A stretch of 64,000 nt of DNA from Perkinsus olseni (GCA_013115135.1 JABANP010000156.1:40119-104118); one strand, 5' to 3'; shown: positions 32,628 to 43,200, numbered from the stretch's first letter. Translations and numbers: made by a program. Notes: generated by a model from the letters alone, not told the origin.

Positions 32628-33920
32628 ATGGGCAGTCCGACTTTCACCCGTAAAAACTCCGTAGTAACGGAGAAAGCCCAATTTTTGCGATTTGCATATC
32701 AAAAGCGAACGCACTGTACTTCGACTGAGAACCCGTCGCCGACACCTATGGACTCGGCTTTGCTACCGAGGTCGCCTGATACTGACTCACTGTCCACGTT
32801 GGTATCAGCCCTCACCTCGGCTCTGCAGAAGGAGCCTGACTTGCGGACCCGCATCTCCGACGTCAATGGTCTCTCGGTGGCGAGTAAAGCCCTCAAGGAC
32901 CCTTACCTGTTACCTGCCCACTTCAAGCGTGTCGAGCAGTTGTTCCTAGCATCTGGTTTCGCTACCTTGTCTGATAACAAGTTTCTACCAGAACCAGACC
33001 TTGAGGTTTACCTCGTGGAGAAGCTGCTGGAGACCTTGGTCGACCATGACCGGGTAGCCGCTGAAGCTAACAGCGTCGTCGACGAGGTTGGTGGTGATTG
33101 GCACGGGGTAAAGGCGGTCTTGTTGGATAAGTTTTCTCGTCCCGACGAGGTCCGCAGGGAGCTGCGTCGTAGGGTCGGTAAGCTCACATTCAAGGGCCCA
33201 GGTTCTATTGATGCTTTTCTGTCAGATGTCCGTCAGTTACGCATCTTGGCAAGTAGTATCTCGCCTGCTGATACGCCAGCCACGAAGGCGTCGGACAATG
33301 TCCACTTTATCAACGCCATCCTACGATGCCTGCCGTCTGACATCTACTCTTCGTTGGTTCAGCAGGTTACTCAAACGGCGAGGATTCTCCGGCCCGGTAC
33401 GGCGTCGAAGGAATGGCAACTGCGTTTACCATTTGATGGAAAAGCCGACGATCTGACAGTCCTGTCCATCCTCAGTGATATCTGCCAGCCCTTCACGGCT
33501 GTTTCCGACTCCAGAAAGGCGAGCCGACCTCAAGACCGTGAGCAGCCTTCCAAGGATATTCGCGACAGGGTGCTCTTCACTGGTGATGCGGCGTCCACTA
33601 GCAAACACAAGAAAGAGTACCGCGAGGTGATGACGTGGGCCCGCAGTCAACCTTACGTCCTGTTCGTGACCGGTCCTGGTGTCGGTAAGCTCGAGAGCGG
33701 GCCTGCTAACTCTCCCGGTTTAGGGGCGGCCAATGAGGTCAAGTTCCTGGTGTCACGGCGAGGCCAGAAGTATGCTTTACTGGCCTTCGATTCCAGAACT
33801 TCCGGCGAGGCGGCGGCAACAGAGGGGTTCACAGACAGGAAGCTCTATACCAGGGTGAAGCAGTTCGACTGTGATTACAAGCCCAATTCAAAAAACTCCC
33901 ACGGTCGTGCGAGCCAGTAG
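32628..33920 (+). CDS. Retrotransposon gag-like capsid protein
   Basis: 430 codons, and the likely functional start may be the internal Met near residue 42. The middle part (LPAHFKRVEQLF; KAVLLDKFSRPDEVRRELR; IDAFLSDVRQLRILA) has the Arg/Lys-rich helical character of Ty3-type capsid proteins (retrotrans_gag-like). A Cys-containing C-terminal segment is where a zinc knuckle is expected, but a full CCHC motif is not seen. Followed by a 150-bp gap, then the protease frame. Confidence 0.65.
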   Translation: MGSPTFTRKNSVVTEKAQFLRFAYQKRTHCTSTENPSPTPMDSALLPRSPDTDSLSTLVSALTSALQKEPDLRTRISDVNGLSVASKALKDPYLLPAHFKRVEQLFLASGFATLSDNKFLPEPDLEVYLVEKLLETLVDHDRVAAEANSVVDEVGGDWHGVKAVLLDKFSRPDEVRRELRRRVGKLTFKGPGSIDAFLSDVRQLRILASSISPADTPATKASDNVHFINAILRCLPSDIYSSLVQQVTQTARILRPGTASKEWQLRLPFDGKADDLTVLSILSDICQPFTAVSDSRKASRPQDREQPSKDIRDRVLFTGDAASTSKHKKEYREVMTWARSQPYVLFVTGPGVGKLESGPANSPGLGAANEVKFLVSRRGQKYALLAFDSRTSGEAAATEGFTDRKLYTRVKQFDCDYKPNSKNSHGRASQ

Positions 33921-34069
33921 GCAGCTCGCACAATGGCCGGAGTGAGCCTACATTATCAACTTCCCCACCTACGAGTTCTCTGTCTGTTCCGCTCGATGGT
34001 GAGCCTGCGACATGCTACGACGCCGCTTCTGCTAAGATCGATGCTCTGTCGACTGGTTCCAAGCAGCCG

Positions 34070-34972
34070 TTGTCGGAGGGCCTAGCCCAGGATAGCAGCA
34101 GCGCTTGGGTCAGCCATGACACGATCGACTCTATCCGCCTGAGAAGTGAACCCCACGGTGCTCAGCAACAGCGCCATCTGTCGGAGGTCACTCTTCAGCT
34201 TCGTCTCTGCCAGTCCAAGGAGACTCTTCGAGTTCATGGAATTGTCGACACTGGAGCCAGTGCATCGTACTTAGTCAGCCCAGACCCGTTGGCTCGATTG
34301 CCCTTCTCCGTGTCGTGTGCAGGTAATCCTACGAGGGTCCAACTGGCTGACGGCCGCTGTATCGATGTCAACAGCACTATTCGTCTGTCCGTCTCCGCCT
34401 TGGACATCAACCAGCGAGAGTGGTTTGGCAACACCGATCACGTCTTCCGGTTCCTGCCTCTCTGCCAATCCCGTCGGGCGACATCCAGCAACGATGCCAC
34501 CCATAAGCCGTACTGCTTGATCGGGCGAGACCTTATCGACCATTGGCGAATCGTCTGCCATGGAGTCTCCGGGGCTTGGATTGACGGTCGGCTAGTCTAC
34601 GGTTCTGAACCACTTCCGGATGCCCAAGCCGGCGAGACGATCCAGGTCATCTCTGACGAACCATTGGACAACCAGCTGTTTTACGGTGACGATGCGACGA
34701 CTGCAAGAGTTGACTCCTCGCAGTTCACTCTCCTTCCTCCTTCTTCGGTCATCACCAAGCCGGTGGTCATTCGACTCCCACCGCGGACCGAGGCCAGTCT
34801 GTTTGAGACCTGGAACTCTATCGCCGCTAAGGGATGGTTGGACTCTTCCTCGGGTGGCTCGTATCGCACTCGGATCCGGCGTCTGCTTCCGTCTGAGCGT
34901 TTGGACGTTCCCGGTCAGGTTTACGTCGCCGAATTGTACCTCCCTGCTCTGGGCCGAAGCACCTCCCAGTAA
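34070..34972 (+). CDS. Retrotransposon aspartic protease region
   Basis: 300 codons. The active-site motif is GIVDTGASASYLV, followed by a hydrophobic LIGRDLIDHW-type flap/second-lobe segment, as in retropepsins. It ends at a TAA (34970-34972). The reverse transcriptase continues in the +1 frame from about 34960, so the pol polyprotein is split here by a frame change. Confidence 0.8.
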   Translation: MSEGLAQDSSSAWVSHDTIDSIRLRSEPHGAQQQRHLSEVTLQLRLCQSKETLRVHGIVDTGASASYLVSPDPLARLPFSVSCAGNPTRVQLADGRCIDVNSTIRLSVSALDINQREWFGNTDHVFRFLPLCQSRRATSSNDATHKPYCLIGRDLIDHWRIVCHGVSGAWIDGRLVYGSEPLPDAQAGETIQVISDEPLDNQLFYGDDATTARVDSSQFTLLPPSSVITKPVVIRLPPRTEASLFETWNSIAAKGWLDSSSGGSYRTRIRRLLPSERLDVPGQVYVAELYLPALGRSTSQ

Positions 34973-35447
34973 CGGAGGTCAGTCGCCTTCGGTGCCAGCG
35001 GCCAATGTGTTCTTGGTGACCAACAAGTCGTCGTCCCAGCCACCTTCCAAGTGTCGTCTCGTCTGCGATCTCCGGCCGATAAACTCGGCCTTGCCTATTG
35101 CGGCCGTCCATGGTGGTCCGAGTCTGGCTGATGTCTTGTGCTCGGTCAGGATGACGGCCCCTATGGCCCTTGCTACAGCTGACATTAAGTCGGCCTTTTA
35201 CTCCATCAGGTTATCGCCCGAGTCGGGTACACCTGCCATCTCCATTAAGACTGCCGTCGGCAACTACATCACCGCGAGGGTTAGCTTCGGTGTATCTGCC
35301 GGCCCGTTGGCGCTGCGGGGAACCTTGGGAGTAGGCGTCTCTGGCTATCGATGCAGCGACGTGGCCACGGATACCTGGCTCCACGACTATTTCGATGACC
35401 TGGTCATCGCCGGGTTACCTGTTGCTGTCGCTCACAACCTCTGCTAG
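34960..35447 (+). CDS. Retrotransposon reverse transcriptase, part 1 (stop-interrupted)
   Basis: The RT motifs are KCRLVCDLRPINSAL, then the first catalytic Asp in TADIKSAFYSIRL, then SFGVSAGPLALRG, and the YFDD catalytic box in WLHDYFDDLVIAG. The frame is open back to 34620, but sequence before about 34960 is out of register with the family. It is ended by an in-frame TAG (35445-35447), after which the same frame continues directly as LLRFLFLGGFLS. Confidence 0.85.
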
Positions 35448-37376
35448 CTGCTCCGTTTCCTATTCCTTGGTGGCTTCTTATCTCAGGAAAAGAAGTTGGC
35501 GGTAGCCACGGTACCGAGGTCTGTTGAGGAGATGCAGGCGGTGTTCGCTGAGTGTGGTATGGACGTCAGCATTGGCTCTGCTGTCTCTATTTTCAATACC
35601 GACTTCGTCTACAGTTCCCGCGTAGGGCGTCCCATCCTGACCACTGACTGCCGGCGAGCTCTGCGTGTGGGTCGTGCCCTGCTATTCTTTCAGAAGGAGT
35701 CCCCCCTCACCCAGAGGTTATCGAAGAAGGCTTTCTTCGGGATATCGGGGCTGCTCTCCTTCGACTGTGCCAAGTTACATGCCCGCGCTCGACTACTGGC
35801 TGATACGTTGCGGTCACTGGTGGGCAGTTGCTTTGCGGCGGTGGACTGGGACTGCGTGTGCGACCTAGCAAGTATGAGCGACGACTACAAACTCGCTTAC
35901 CTCGAGCTTGTTCGTTGGGGTCGAGAGATCTGCGAGGCGGAGTCCGTACCCTGCTCGCATGCTGTCATGGTCCGTACCAATGAGTCCCAGCCCATCAAGT
36001 TGGAGGTCTGTAGTGACGCTTCCCTGTTCGGTGGGGGTTTCGCGATCTACTCGGACGGCCAGCTTATCTACGAAGATGCGGTAAGATTCAGTCGAAGCCA
36101 GACTCTCCACTCGAGCAACCGCCGTGAGTTACGTCTCTGCCTCTTAGCTCTCCGCAAGGTTGCTGAGATCGTTGAGTACTCCACCAAGTCAGCCTGCAAG
36201 AAGCGAGGGGTGGTGCCCTTAGAGGTGTGCTTCCGCTGCGACAACCGTCCCAGTTTAGCATGGATACAGTCTGGCTCTCTGAAACTGCAGTCTTCTAAGG
36301 TTCTCGAAAGAAGAGCCCTGGTGCGCCTGGTGGATGCTATCGGTTCCGAGTTGGACGTGATCCGCGAGCACAGCTCTCTTTCCCTTGACTTTATCCCCGG
36401 TGCCTCTAACACCCACGCCGACTCCCTTAGCCGTCTACTGGATAGGCCAGTTGAGGACGCCGGTGGTCGGTGCCTTGGCGAGGTATTGATCCCTCGCAAG
36501 GGGGGCGGGGTGTTGGACACTCACGAAGTCCTCGAGGACCAGTGCTGTGCTATCTTCGAAGCTTCACAGTCGACCGATAGGTGGTTCTCTCCCGAGGACA
36601 TCTTCACCGGCGGCAGCACTGATGCTGTAGACCACGACTTCTTGAGATTGGCAGCTGACTCCTGCTGTTTGCTGCGAGATGAATCTCTCGAAGGCGAGAT
36701 AGGTACCGCCCTTCAGCCCTTCTCGAGCGCTATTGTCGACGGCACCTGCGGGTCGGCTTCGCTTCTGATGACGACGTTGACCACTGTGGACACTATCTAC
36801 TCGGTGCGTGACTGCCTGGGTTCACTCGGCCCAGATCTCTGCCGGGTAACGTCGGCTGCCGATGTCCAGTGTGAGCCTGTCATCGAAGCTATCGCGAGAG
36901 GGTGTTGTGATCTCGACTCGGCTCTCTGGCGGTTGAGGTTCCTCAGGTTCATCTTACAGTCGTGGCGGACACTATCATCGACGCCTCCGAGACCCCCTGT
37001 CGACGAGCTCTACTTCGACCCGTCGGAGTGCTACGACCGCACCAACCTCGCGGTGGCGGCTCGGTCGGCACAAAGACTCATGTTCGAGGTTACGACCGGT
37101 CACAGCCCTCCGAGTTATTTGGGTGATCGGCTTCCTCAGGACGGTGGACCCCTGCAACGGCTTATCTGCAAGGAGTGCCCGGAGGTCTACGTATTCCGAA
37201 GCGGTCTACCCTCTGGAGAGCCTGTCCTGACCTTCCACCTACCCCGAGCTGCCGCGGTGTTCCGTCGGCTGGTGGTCTTCGATGCCCACCGGCGGTCGCT
37301 TCATAGTGGGCTGTCTGGCACAGTGCCAGTGGCACTCTGGCATCCGTCGATCACTTCCACCTGTCAGCTATTGTGA
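35448..37376 (+). CDS. Retrotransposon RT thumb / RNase H / integrase zinc region
   Basis: Same frame as the RT, after the in-frame TAG. RNase H residues appear as EVCSDASLFGGGFAIYSDG, SSNRRELRLCLLALR, FRCDNRPSLAWIQ and SNTHADSLSR, that is D-E-D-D. Near the end, FDAHRRSLHSGL supplies the His pair of the integrase zinc finger. Its Cys pair (CTAC) is in the next frame, so a -1 change occurs at the TGA at 37374-37376. Confidence 0.8.
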   Translation: MLRFLFLGGFLSQEKKLAVATVPRSVEEMQAVFAECGMDVSIGSAVSIFNTDFVYSSRVGRPILTTDCRRALRVGRALLFFQKESPLTQRLSKKAFFGISGLLSFDCAKLHARARLLADTLRSLVGSCFAAVDWDCVCDLASMSDDYKLAYLELVRWGREICEAESVPCSHAVMVRTNESQPIKLEVCSDASLFGGGFAIYSDGQLIYEDAVRFSRSQTLHSSNRRELRLCLLALRKVAEIVEYSTKSACKKRGVVPLEVCFRCDNRPSLAWIQSGSLKLQSSKVLERRALVRLVDAIGSELDVIREHSSLSLDFIPGASNTHADSLSRLLDRPVEDAGGRCLGEVLIPRKGGGVLDTHEVLEDQCCAIFEASQSTDRWFSPEDIFTGGSTDAVDHDFLRLAADSCCLLRDESLEGEIGTALQPFSSAIVDGTCGSASLLMTTLTTVDTIYSVRDCLGSLGPDLCRVTSAADVQCEPVIEAIARGCCDLDSALWRLRFLRFILQSWRTLSSTPPRPPVDELYFDPSECYDRTNLAVAARSAQRLMFEVTTGHSPPSYLGDRLPQDGGPLQRLICKECPEVYVFRSGLPSGEPVLTFHLPRAAAVFRRLVVFDAHRRSLHSGLSGTVPVALWHPSITSTCQLL

Positions 37377-38566
37377 GTGTGGCTCGGGATGTGATAGCTG
37401 GGTGTACTGCCTGCCGTATCGCCCATGCTATCCGCGGCTGGCACTGTCCTCCCGGATGTGGCGAAGCAGAGTTGTCTGCCGAGGAGATGTCCAAGTACCC
37501 GCCCTACACCTTCGCTACCGCCGACGTTGTTGCCCTAGGGGACGGTGTCAAGGCGGTAAGTGTACAGTGCCGTTTCAGTAGGCACTGTATTTGGCGTGAT
37601 CTCCCTTCGGGAGTTGAGTCAACTGCCAATGTGGTCGCTGCCTTGATTAGGATCCAGGCCATCACCGGTGGTATGAAGATCCTGTGGGTCGACTGCGCGT
37701 CATACTTTCGGTCGCGGGAGTTCCGAGAATCTACCTGGAACAAGATGTCCACCACGGTGAGGTTACTCCCACGGCACGCGCCGTGGACGGGAAGCCATGA
37801 GCGTCACCACCGGACGATGCTGAACTACCTTCGTATGGTCACTCGGAACAGCGCCGGGAGAGTGAAGCTGCTGTCCTCAGTCGACCGGGAGACCCTGTAT
37901 GACAGGGTGGCCCTCACGCACAACTCCATGCCTCTCGGTGGTTATATCGTCTCTGGACCTGAGCTGCGCTACATGTGCCCGGACCTGCTGGCATACGGGC
38001 ATGTCCGAGCCATCGGTGCTTCGGCTGCTATTAAGCTGGAGGTCCCCCATCTGCCCTACAAGGTGTGCAAGCAATCTCGGCAGGTGTACATCTCCGAAGT
38101 GTGGTCCCGTATCAAGAAGGCCAACCTAGATGTCCGACCCCGACTGCGTGCAGCCTATGATGACCTAGACCCAGGCCGGACGGTGTTGGTGTTTGTGCCG
38201 ACGGCCCGGAAACTCGCCCAACCATTTGTCATCGCTCATGTGGTTCGCCGGGTCAACCACCGAGTCGAAGTGGTGCACAGCACCGGAGCTCGCACCATGG
38301 AGCACTGTTACAACGTCGTCCCCTTCTCGCGGCATCCCAAGGACTATGTACCTCTTGCCCAAGGCCCGAGCCTCATCGATATGCCGTTGGACGTCTGGGT
38401 TGTCGACCCTTCAGGTCACGGTGATTGGTATCGCGGTGTCGTTGTCGACCAGAGTGGCACCTTGGAGGTTTTGGTTCGTTGGGAGAACGGTGACCCAGAG
38501 CAATGGTTAGATCTCACCACGGAGACGTGGCGACTTTCTTGCGCAGACGGTGATGATCCACCGTAG
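37373..38566 (+). CDS. Retrotransposon integrase
   Basis: The frame opens over the stop of the previous ORF (GTG at 37373; no ATG). CTACRIAHA completes the zinc finger. The catalytic Asp positions are in FATADVVALG and LWVDCASYF, and the Glu is in PWTGSHERHHRTML. The C-terminal WYRGVVV...VRWENGDPEQWLD is a small beta-rich, Tudor/chromo-like module. The TAG stop at 38564-38566 lies in the purine-rich tract next to the 3' LTR. Confidence 0.85.
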   Translation: MSVARDVIAGCTACRIAHAIRGWHCPPGCGEAELSAEEMSKYPPYTFATADVVALGDGVKAVSVQCRFSRHCIWRDLPSGVESTANVVAALIRIQAITGGMKILWVDCASYFRSREFRESTWNKMSTTVRLLPRHAPWTGSHERHHRTMLNYLRMVTRNSAGRVKLLSSVDRETLYDRVALTHNSMPLGGYIVSGPELRYMCPDLLAYGHVRAIGASAAIKLEVPHLPYKVCKQSRQVYISEVWSRIKKANLDVRPRLRAAYDDLDPGRTVLVFVPTARKLAQPFVIAHVVRRVNHRVEVVHSTGARTMEHCYNVVPFSRHPKDYVPLAQGPSLIDMPLDVWVVDPSGHGDWYRGVVVDQSGTLEVLVRWENGDPEQWLDLTTETWRLSCADGDDPP

Positions 38567-38573
38567 GGGGGCG

Positions 38574-38765
38574 TGTTGGGTATGACGATGCGAGTATATG
38601 ACCATTGCTACTATTGTTGTGTATCCTTATCGTTGCATTATCGCTCGCCAAGATACTCGCATGTATATCTGAAACCGCCGGCCCCGTAGGCCGAGACGGT
38701 CGTTCTAATTAAGCCCCATTCATCTAGTCGGGGGGGGGGTTGCGTTGTCAACTACGGATCTAACA
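38574..38765 (+). repeat. 3' LTR of retrotransposon
   Basis: 192 bp. It differs from the 5' LTR only in the G-run near 38730 (two extra bases, one substitution). It ends 19 bp before the start codon of GH18-like copy D and so may act as its promoter. Confidence 0.95.
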
Positions 38766-38784
38766 TCTCCACTAATTCTGGCAA

Positions 38785-40235
38785 ATGTCAGCAGTCCGCA
38801 TCGCCTACATCCTATCCTTGTGTACCTTCGCTTCTTCTCTGTCGAAGTCCAGTGCGATCTCACCGACTTCCCCTACCGCCACCTCACCGACTTCCCCTGT
38901 AGCCTCCTCGCCGACTTTCCTTACAGCCTTCTCACTGACTTCCCCTGTAGCCTCCTCGCCGATTCCCTCTACAACCTCCTCACTCACTACTCACCCAGTG
39001 TTTTTACCAACTCCGGCATCTACTATAACCTCCAGAGCTGGTGTGCACCGTGGGTATGTAGAATTTTACAAGATGGTCGAATGGGCTTGGCATCTTAAAG
39101 AGACACCCCATGCGGATTATACGTGGACAGATTACATTGACAATCACCTCAAGATGGGTATTAGGAACTTCGTGCTGGGCCATATTACTATCACAGAGAG
39201 CCGCATTGAATTCGGCGGCGGCGCAAGAATGCGTCGGGAATGGGAGGAGACGAGTGCGTTCATGTATCTGAGGCGGAACGTGATTGCCAAAGGAGGTCGA
39301 ATACTGGTCGATATCAAAGCGACGGACTTCCACCACACCGCCTTCAATGAGACCGTGTTCCGTGAGGAGGTTGATACCTTCATGAGGGACTTTCCTGTTG
39401 ATGGTTTTCGGATTCTTGCAAATTTGGAGAACAAATATTCCGGGATACCAGGTTACAAGAGTGAACGAGAGTATTTCGGCTCTATGAAGGCGCTGCTCTG
39501 AGCAGCGCCTTCAGGTCTTGAGCAGCCTGCTCAAGACCATCAGGAAGTTGAATAAGATTCTAGCGATCTGGTAAGCCTGATGCTCTCGCAGATGGCGGTG
39601 GGAATAGCTACTACCAGTATAATGCTCATCTGTGCTGTTTCTAGGTTCAAAACTTCTAGCTGGTCTGAAATATTTAAACATGAACTAGGGGGCCTTCCGG
39701 ATATTAATTTTCTATCTTTGGATATTCGAAATGACACTGACATCGCCATGTTCAACACCGATCGCTACGCCGAGGAAGTGCTTCTAAACGCCAGCAGGAC
39801 AGGCATGACCCCCGACAGAATCATTCTATCAGTGAGTTGTCTGTGGCTCCAAGCAGCGATTCCCATCTTTCAAATTTTCTTGTGCTGTTGGATGTTTTGA
39901 GCTCCATCTTTATTGCACATAACGCTGACAGCCTTCTGTCGTAGATACCCCTCGCCGCCTACGGTTCTATTCCTAGGTTGGGAAGCTACGGGTATCGTGC
40001 TATAGTACTAGACCATGGTGCAGACCCTGAGGGGGATGGTGTCATCCCGGCCGACGCGGAACAGACGAACTTCTACTACTTCTTCTCTCAGAAGCGTGGC
40101 ATCGATAAGATCCACCTGGCGAGAGACCGCGGCCTTCACGGTATATCGGTGGAGAGTGATCGGAGTCGTAAATACGTCGATCTGAAACCGTCGTCTCCGC
40201 GTTCCCTCACTCACGCTCTAGCCAGTAACGTCTAA
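38785..40235 (+). pseudogene. GH18-like copy D, interrupted by a snap-back insertion
   Basis: Exons at 38785-39570, 39645-39831 and 39945-40235 correspond to the other copies. In exon 1 a 34-nt insertion within 39499-39532 made of inverted copies of the local sequence introduces TGA (39499-39501) and a frameshift right after MKALL. Exons 2 and 3 remain open in the family frame. The linker is expanded by 18-21-bp repeats. The DGFRI segment reads DGFRILANLENK, so even the last catalytic-site position is changed. The normal 5' flank is cut by the retrotransposon. Probably not producing a full protein. Confidence 0.8.
39487..39538. repeat. Double one-base-centred palindrome within GH18 copy D
   Basis: 39487-39511 is AAGGCGCTGCTC, T, then its reverse complement. 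39514-39538 is GGTCTTGAGCAG, C, then its reverse complement. Copies A, B and C have only the uninterrupted CTGCTCAAG, so both palindromes arose by one local inverted duplication. Confidence 0.95.
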
Positions 40236-43200
40236 CGCAGTCGGGTTGAGTGATAGGGCCGGCTACTTGCCAACTGCGCCGTGGATTACCTTCATAGTGA
40301 GCGTAGTATGAGGTTCTCCGACTTGGTAGCGTACTCGAGACCGATGAGCACGGTGTTGTCTGCCCGAGCAGTTTCCTGAGTTTTTTTCGGGAGAACCACT
40401 CTCTCTTCCGCTCGGTTTAGGTCAGATTTCTCTGGTTTCCCTTTGTATTGAGTTTTCATATTAACGTGGGGATGAATCAGGGGAGGTTATGAAAGGGGAC
40501 GTATGCCTAATATTGGGGCCCAATGAATGGGCTCTAATTTCAGTGGTCATGAATCATGACTGCCGTGGACGCTGGACGAGCGTGTATCCTATCATGGCAT
40601 GATTGGAATTGCGCTCGTCCGTATACCCACTGTCGGGACTCGACATGAGATCCCATGCGTTTCCAAATGATACTTTCTGAATCAGAATTTCGGATCCTGG
40701 CAACCAGGCCTCTGAACTTAACCCGCCATTCTGGTCTTCGGCGGCTCACAACACGGAGCTCGCGCAGCTTCATGGTAGATAGACTGTGTAGATTGGGACA
40801 GCCTTACAAGCTATAAACATGCTTGTTCATAAGGCGCCACCCTCGAAAGGTGACCCTTCACCTATCAGTCTGATCTGAAGACGACTTGAGGCCCTCAAGT
40901 TGAGGCGACCTGCAGACTTAGGCGTTAGCCTATCGGTCCCGCGGCGGGATCGATCGCTACGATACGATACGATTGACTGCTACATACGACTACGATTGAG
41001 CCTGGGCCCGACATCCGCGTCATAGGTCCTTGATGCCGGCGAGTCGCTCGGCTGACCGCTACATGCGAAGGGTTGTGTACTCGCTGTGCAGCTCACCAAA
41101 CCCACCGTTTGCACAACCAAACGCAGGAACTGTGAGTGTTCAGACCCTACCTACTGGACTTGGGGAGGCAGCAGCGAAGGTCATTAATGATAACTCATAA
41201 ATTATAACGAGTCATAATAGGTCACTCAGAAACAATGTCGACGATATTGGTTGTGACGAAATCAAGTAGGTCACCTATAAGAAGAGTAACTCTAACGGCA
41301 TTGAATGCCGCAAAAAATGAACTGATGGCCCTTTTTGCTATCTGTTGATGCCCCCTCGGGGAATTAACACGAAAGTGAGTACCAGAAGCCGCTGGTGTGT
41401 CTAGTGGTCCCCTGTTGCAAACCATACTGCTCCAGGAAGGAGGTGCTCAGTTAACACTGTTCACGATGTGACCGTGCGTAATACGCACTGCGTATGCCTC
41501 CGACGTCCAGCGAGATGAAAGAACGTCCAACGTCCCCGCGACTCTCTGGTGCACTGCCCCAAAACGAAGGATGATCAGGAGTCCTGATTCAGGACTCTAC
41601 CTAGTCACTGACTAGTAGTCAGAGCGAGCGCAGAATACTTCCAGAGAGAGTGGTTCAGAGAGGGTAAGTTCTCGAGGGGAACTCACGTGAATTTTAGCCC
41701 GTTCCAGCGAAATTTTTAAGAAGTCTCCGTGAAGAAGACCGTTTTCCGAGCTCTTTTTTGCGTTTCTTCATTAACAGCAGACTTCAAGACGCGATTTGTC
41801 AAGACGTCATCCGAGAGCTTCCAGTTCATAGACTATGAATCATAGTTATCCAGGACTCTCGGCCCGCAACCGAGCCTCTTTTATGATGCCAGATGGTATT
41901 GGTGCTGGGTACGGCCGCGCAGTGCCCGCAGCTGGTGCTCAAGAGTCGCTGCAGCAACTTCCAGTGCAATCAGGCAGCAGCTGCACGAGAAGGCGATGAG
42001 TGTGGCCCGTGGGGATCTCATGTACTCGGCCACCATGTACCCCGCGGCTTGCACGATCCTCGTAGACTCGTTAACCCCAGGACCTGGGTCCCAGGTTGGT
42101 TATTCTAGAACTCCGATGAAAGTGGCAGCAATTGCAGGGATTCGCGATCATGGGCAACGTCGCGATGGTGACCCACTCCTCAAGACTCAAGGTTCGAGTG
42201 CCGCTGTTCCTGTGCTGCCTTGCCACGGCGGTCCTCTTTGTACCTGTTCACAAATTGTGAATCACAATACGTGGTAAAAAGCAAATGCCATCACTTGGTC
42301 TACCTGGGACGCATAGGCGGCGGCGATGACGAAGAATCATGGTCCTGATGTCAAGCAAGGCTGCAGAGGAGACGAGGGCGAGGATCCATGGACCCAGACT
42401 TGAAGCTACCTGACAATGCAAGATAATATCTCGGAGATATGGAGCGGTATCTCGGCCTCATCATCGTAAACGCACTAAGAAGACTCGCAACTTGCAAGTC
42501 CAAGGCAATGTCCAGAGACGAATTGAAGGATATGAAGACCTTCTCTTGGTCGGCTCACCAGCAACCGTCGAAGAGTGAGAAGGAGCGACAACCACCTGCG
42601 AAGCATATTCCGTGCAGACTAGAGTCCAGTCTACACGTGCACTTGGTGTTTCCGTAGCTACCTCTTCCATCCGTAACCAATGTACAATAAGCTCAACAAT
42701 GATTATTGAATAATCAGTCAATAAGGCACGCGTATTATCTGCTGCGGGCCGCAGCCTACGGCGCACGGTGGCGCCGAAAAACTTCCGAAACTGCGCTTCA
42801 GACCAACGGACTTCTTCTACGATATGGTCTGCACTTGAAAAATTTGGGGCTAGAAATGTCAGAGCCTTCGACGTCCGCCTTGGAGACTTGGCTTCGGGGG
42901 TTGAAATGTCGAAAAGGACCCCCGTAGAAGCTACTCAAGACTGATGAGCGAGGCCGAATACCACCATTAGAGAGCGCTTTCTCTCCCTTAAATAGTGCTG
43001 GGTTTGATCGTAAAAGCCGAACCATCAATGCGGCCTTAAGGGCATTTCGAGCCGTCTGCCCCGTGTAAACCTCACTGAAGTGCCAAAATCACGGGTTAAA
43101 CTTTCGAGAGATAGTGTGAGGCACAGCATGCGAATATGGCCTCAAAAATTTTTGTACGAGTCCTACGCATAGGTAGCTTTAATCAGTTTTTTTGGGGGCG

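Larger units (their letters stand above)
32039..38765 (+). mobile_element. LTR retrotransposon, complete, with PR-RT-RNaseH-IN order
   Basis: Two 190/192-bp LTRs that begin TG and end CA enclose gag and pol frames. The order protease, reverse transcriptase, RNase H, integrase excludes the Ty1/copia type and suggests a Ty3/gypsy or Bel/Pao relative. The LTRs differ only in a short G-run (two extra bases and one A/G change), so insertion is recent. Design is compact: gag starts on the last base of the 5' LTR and the integrase stop overlaps the purine tract before the 3' LTR. No perfect 5-bp target duplication is visible (AGCTCT on the left, TCTCC on the right; TCT shared). It is inserted just upstream of the start codon of GH18-like copy D. 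Three breaks interrupt pol. Confidence 0.93.

Noticed and set aside
32039..38765. Clear 5-bp target-site duplication of the retrotransposon
   Set aside because: Left flank AGCTCT and right flank TCTCC share only TCT, so I do not claim a duplication.
41893..42277. Cys-rich exon candidate
   Set aside because: Three overlapping frames compete, and none has paired splice sites or a recognisable family.
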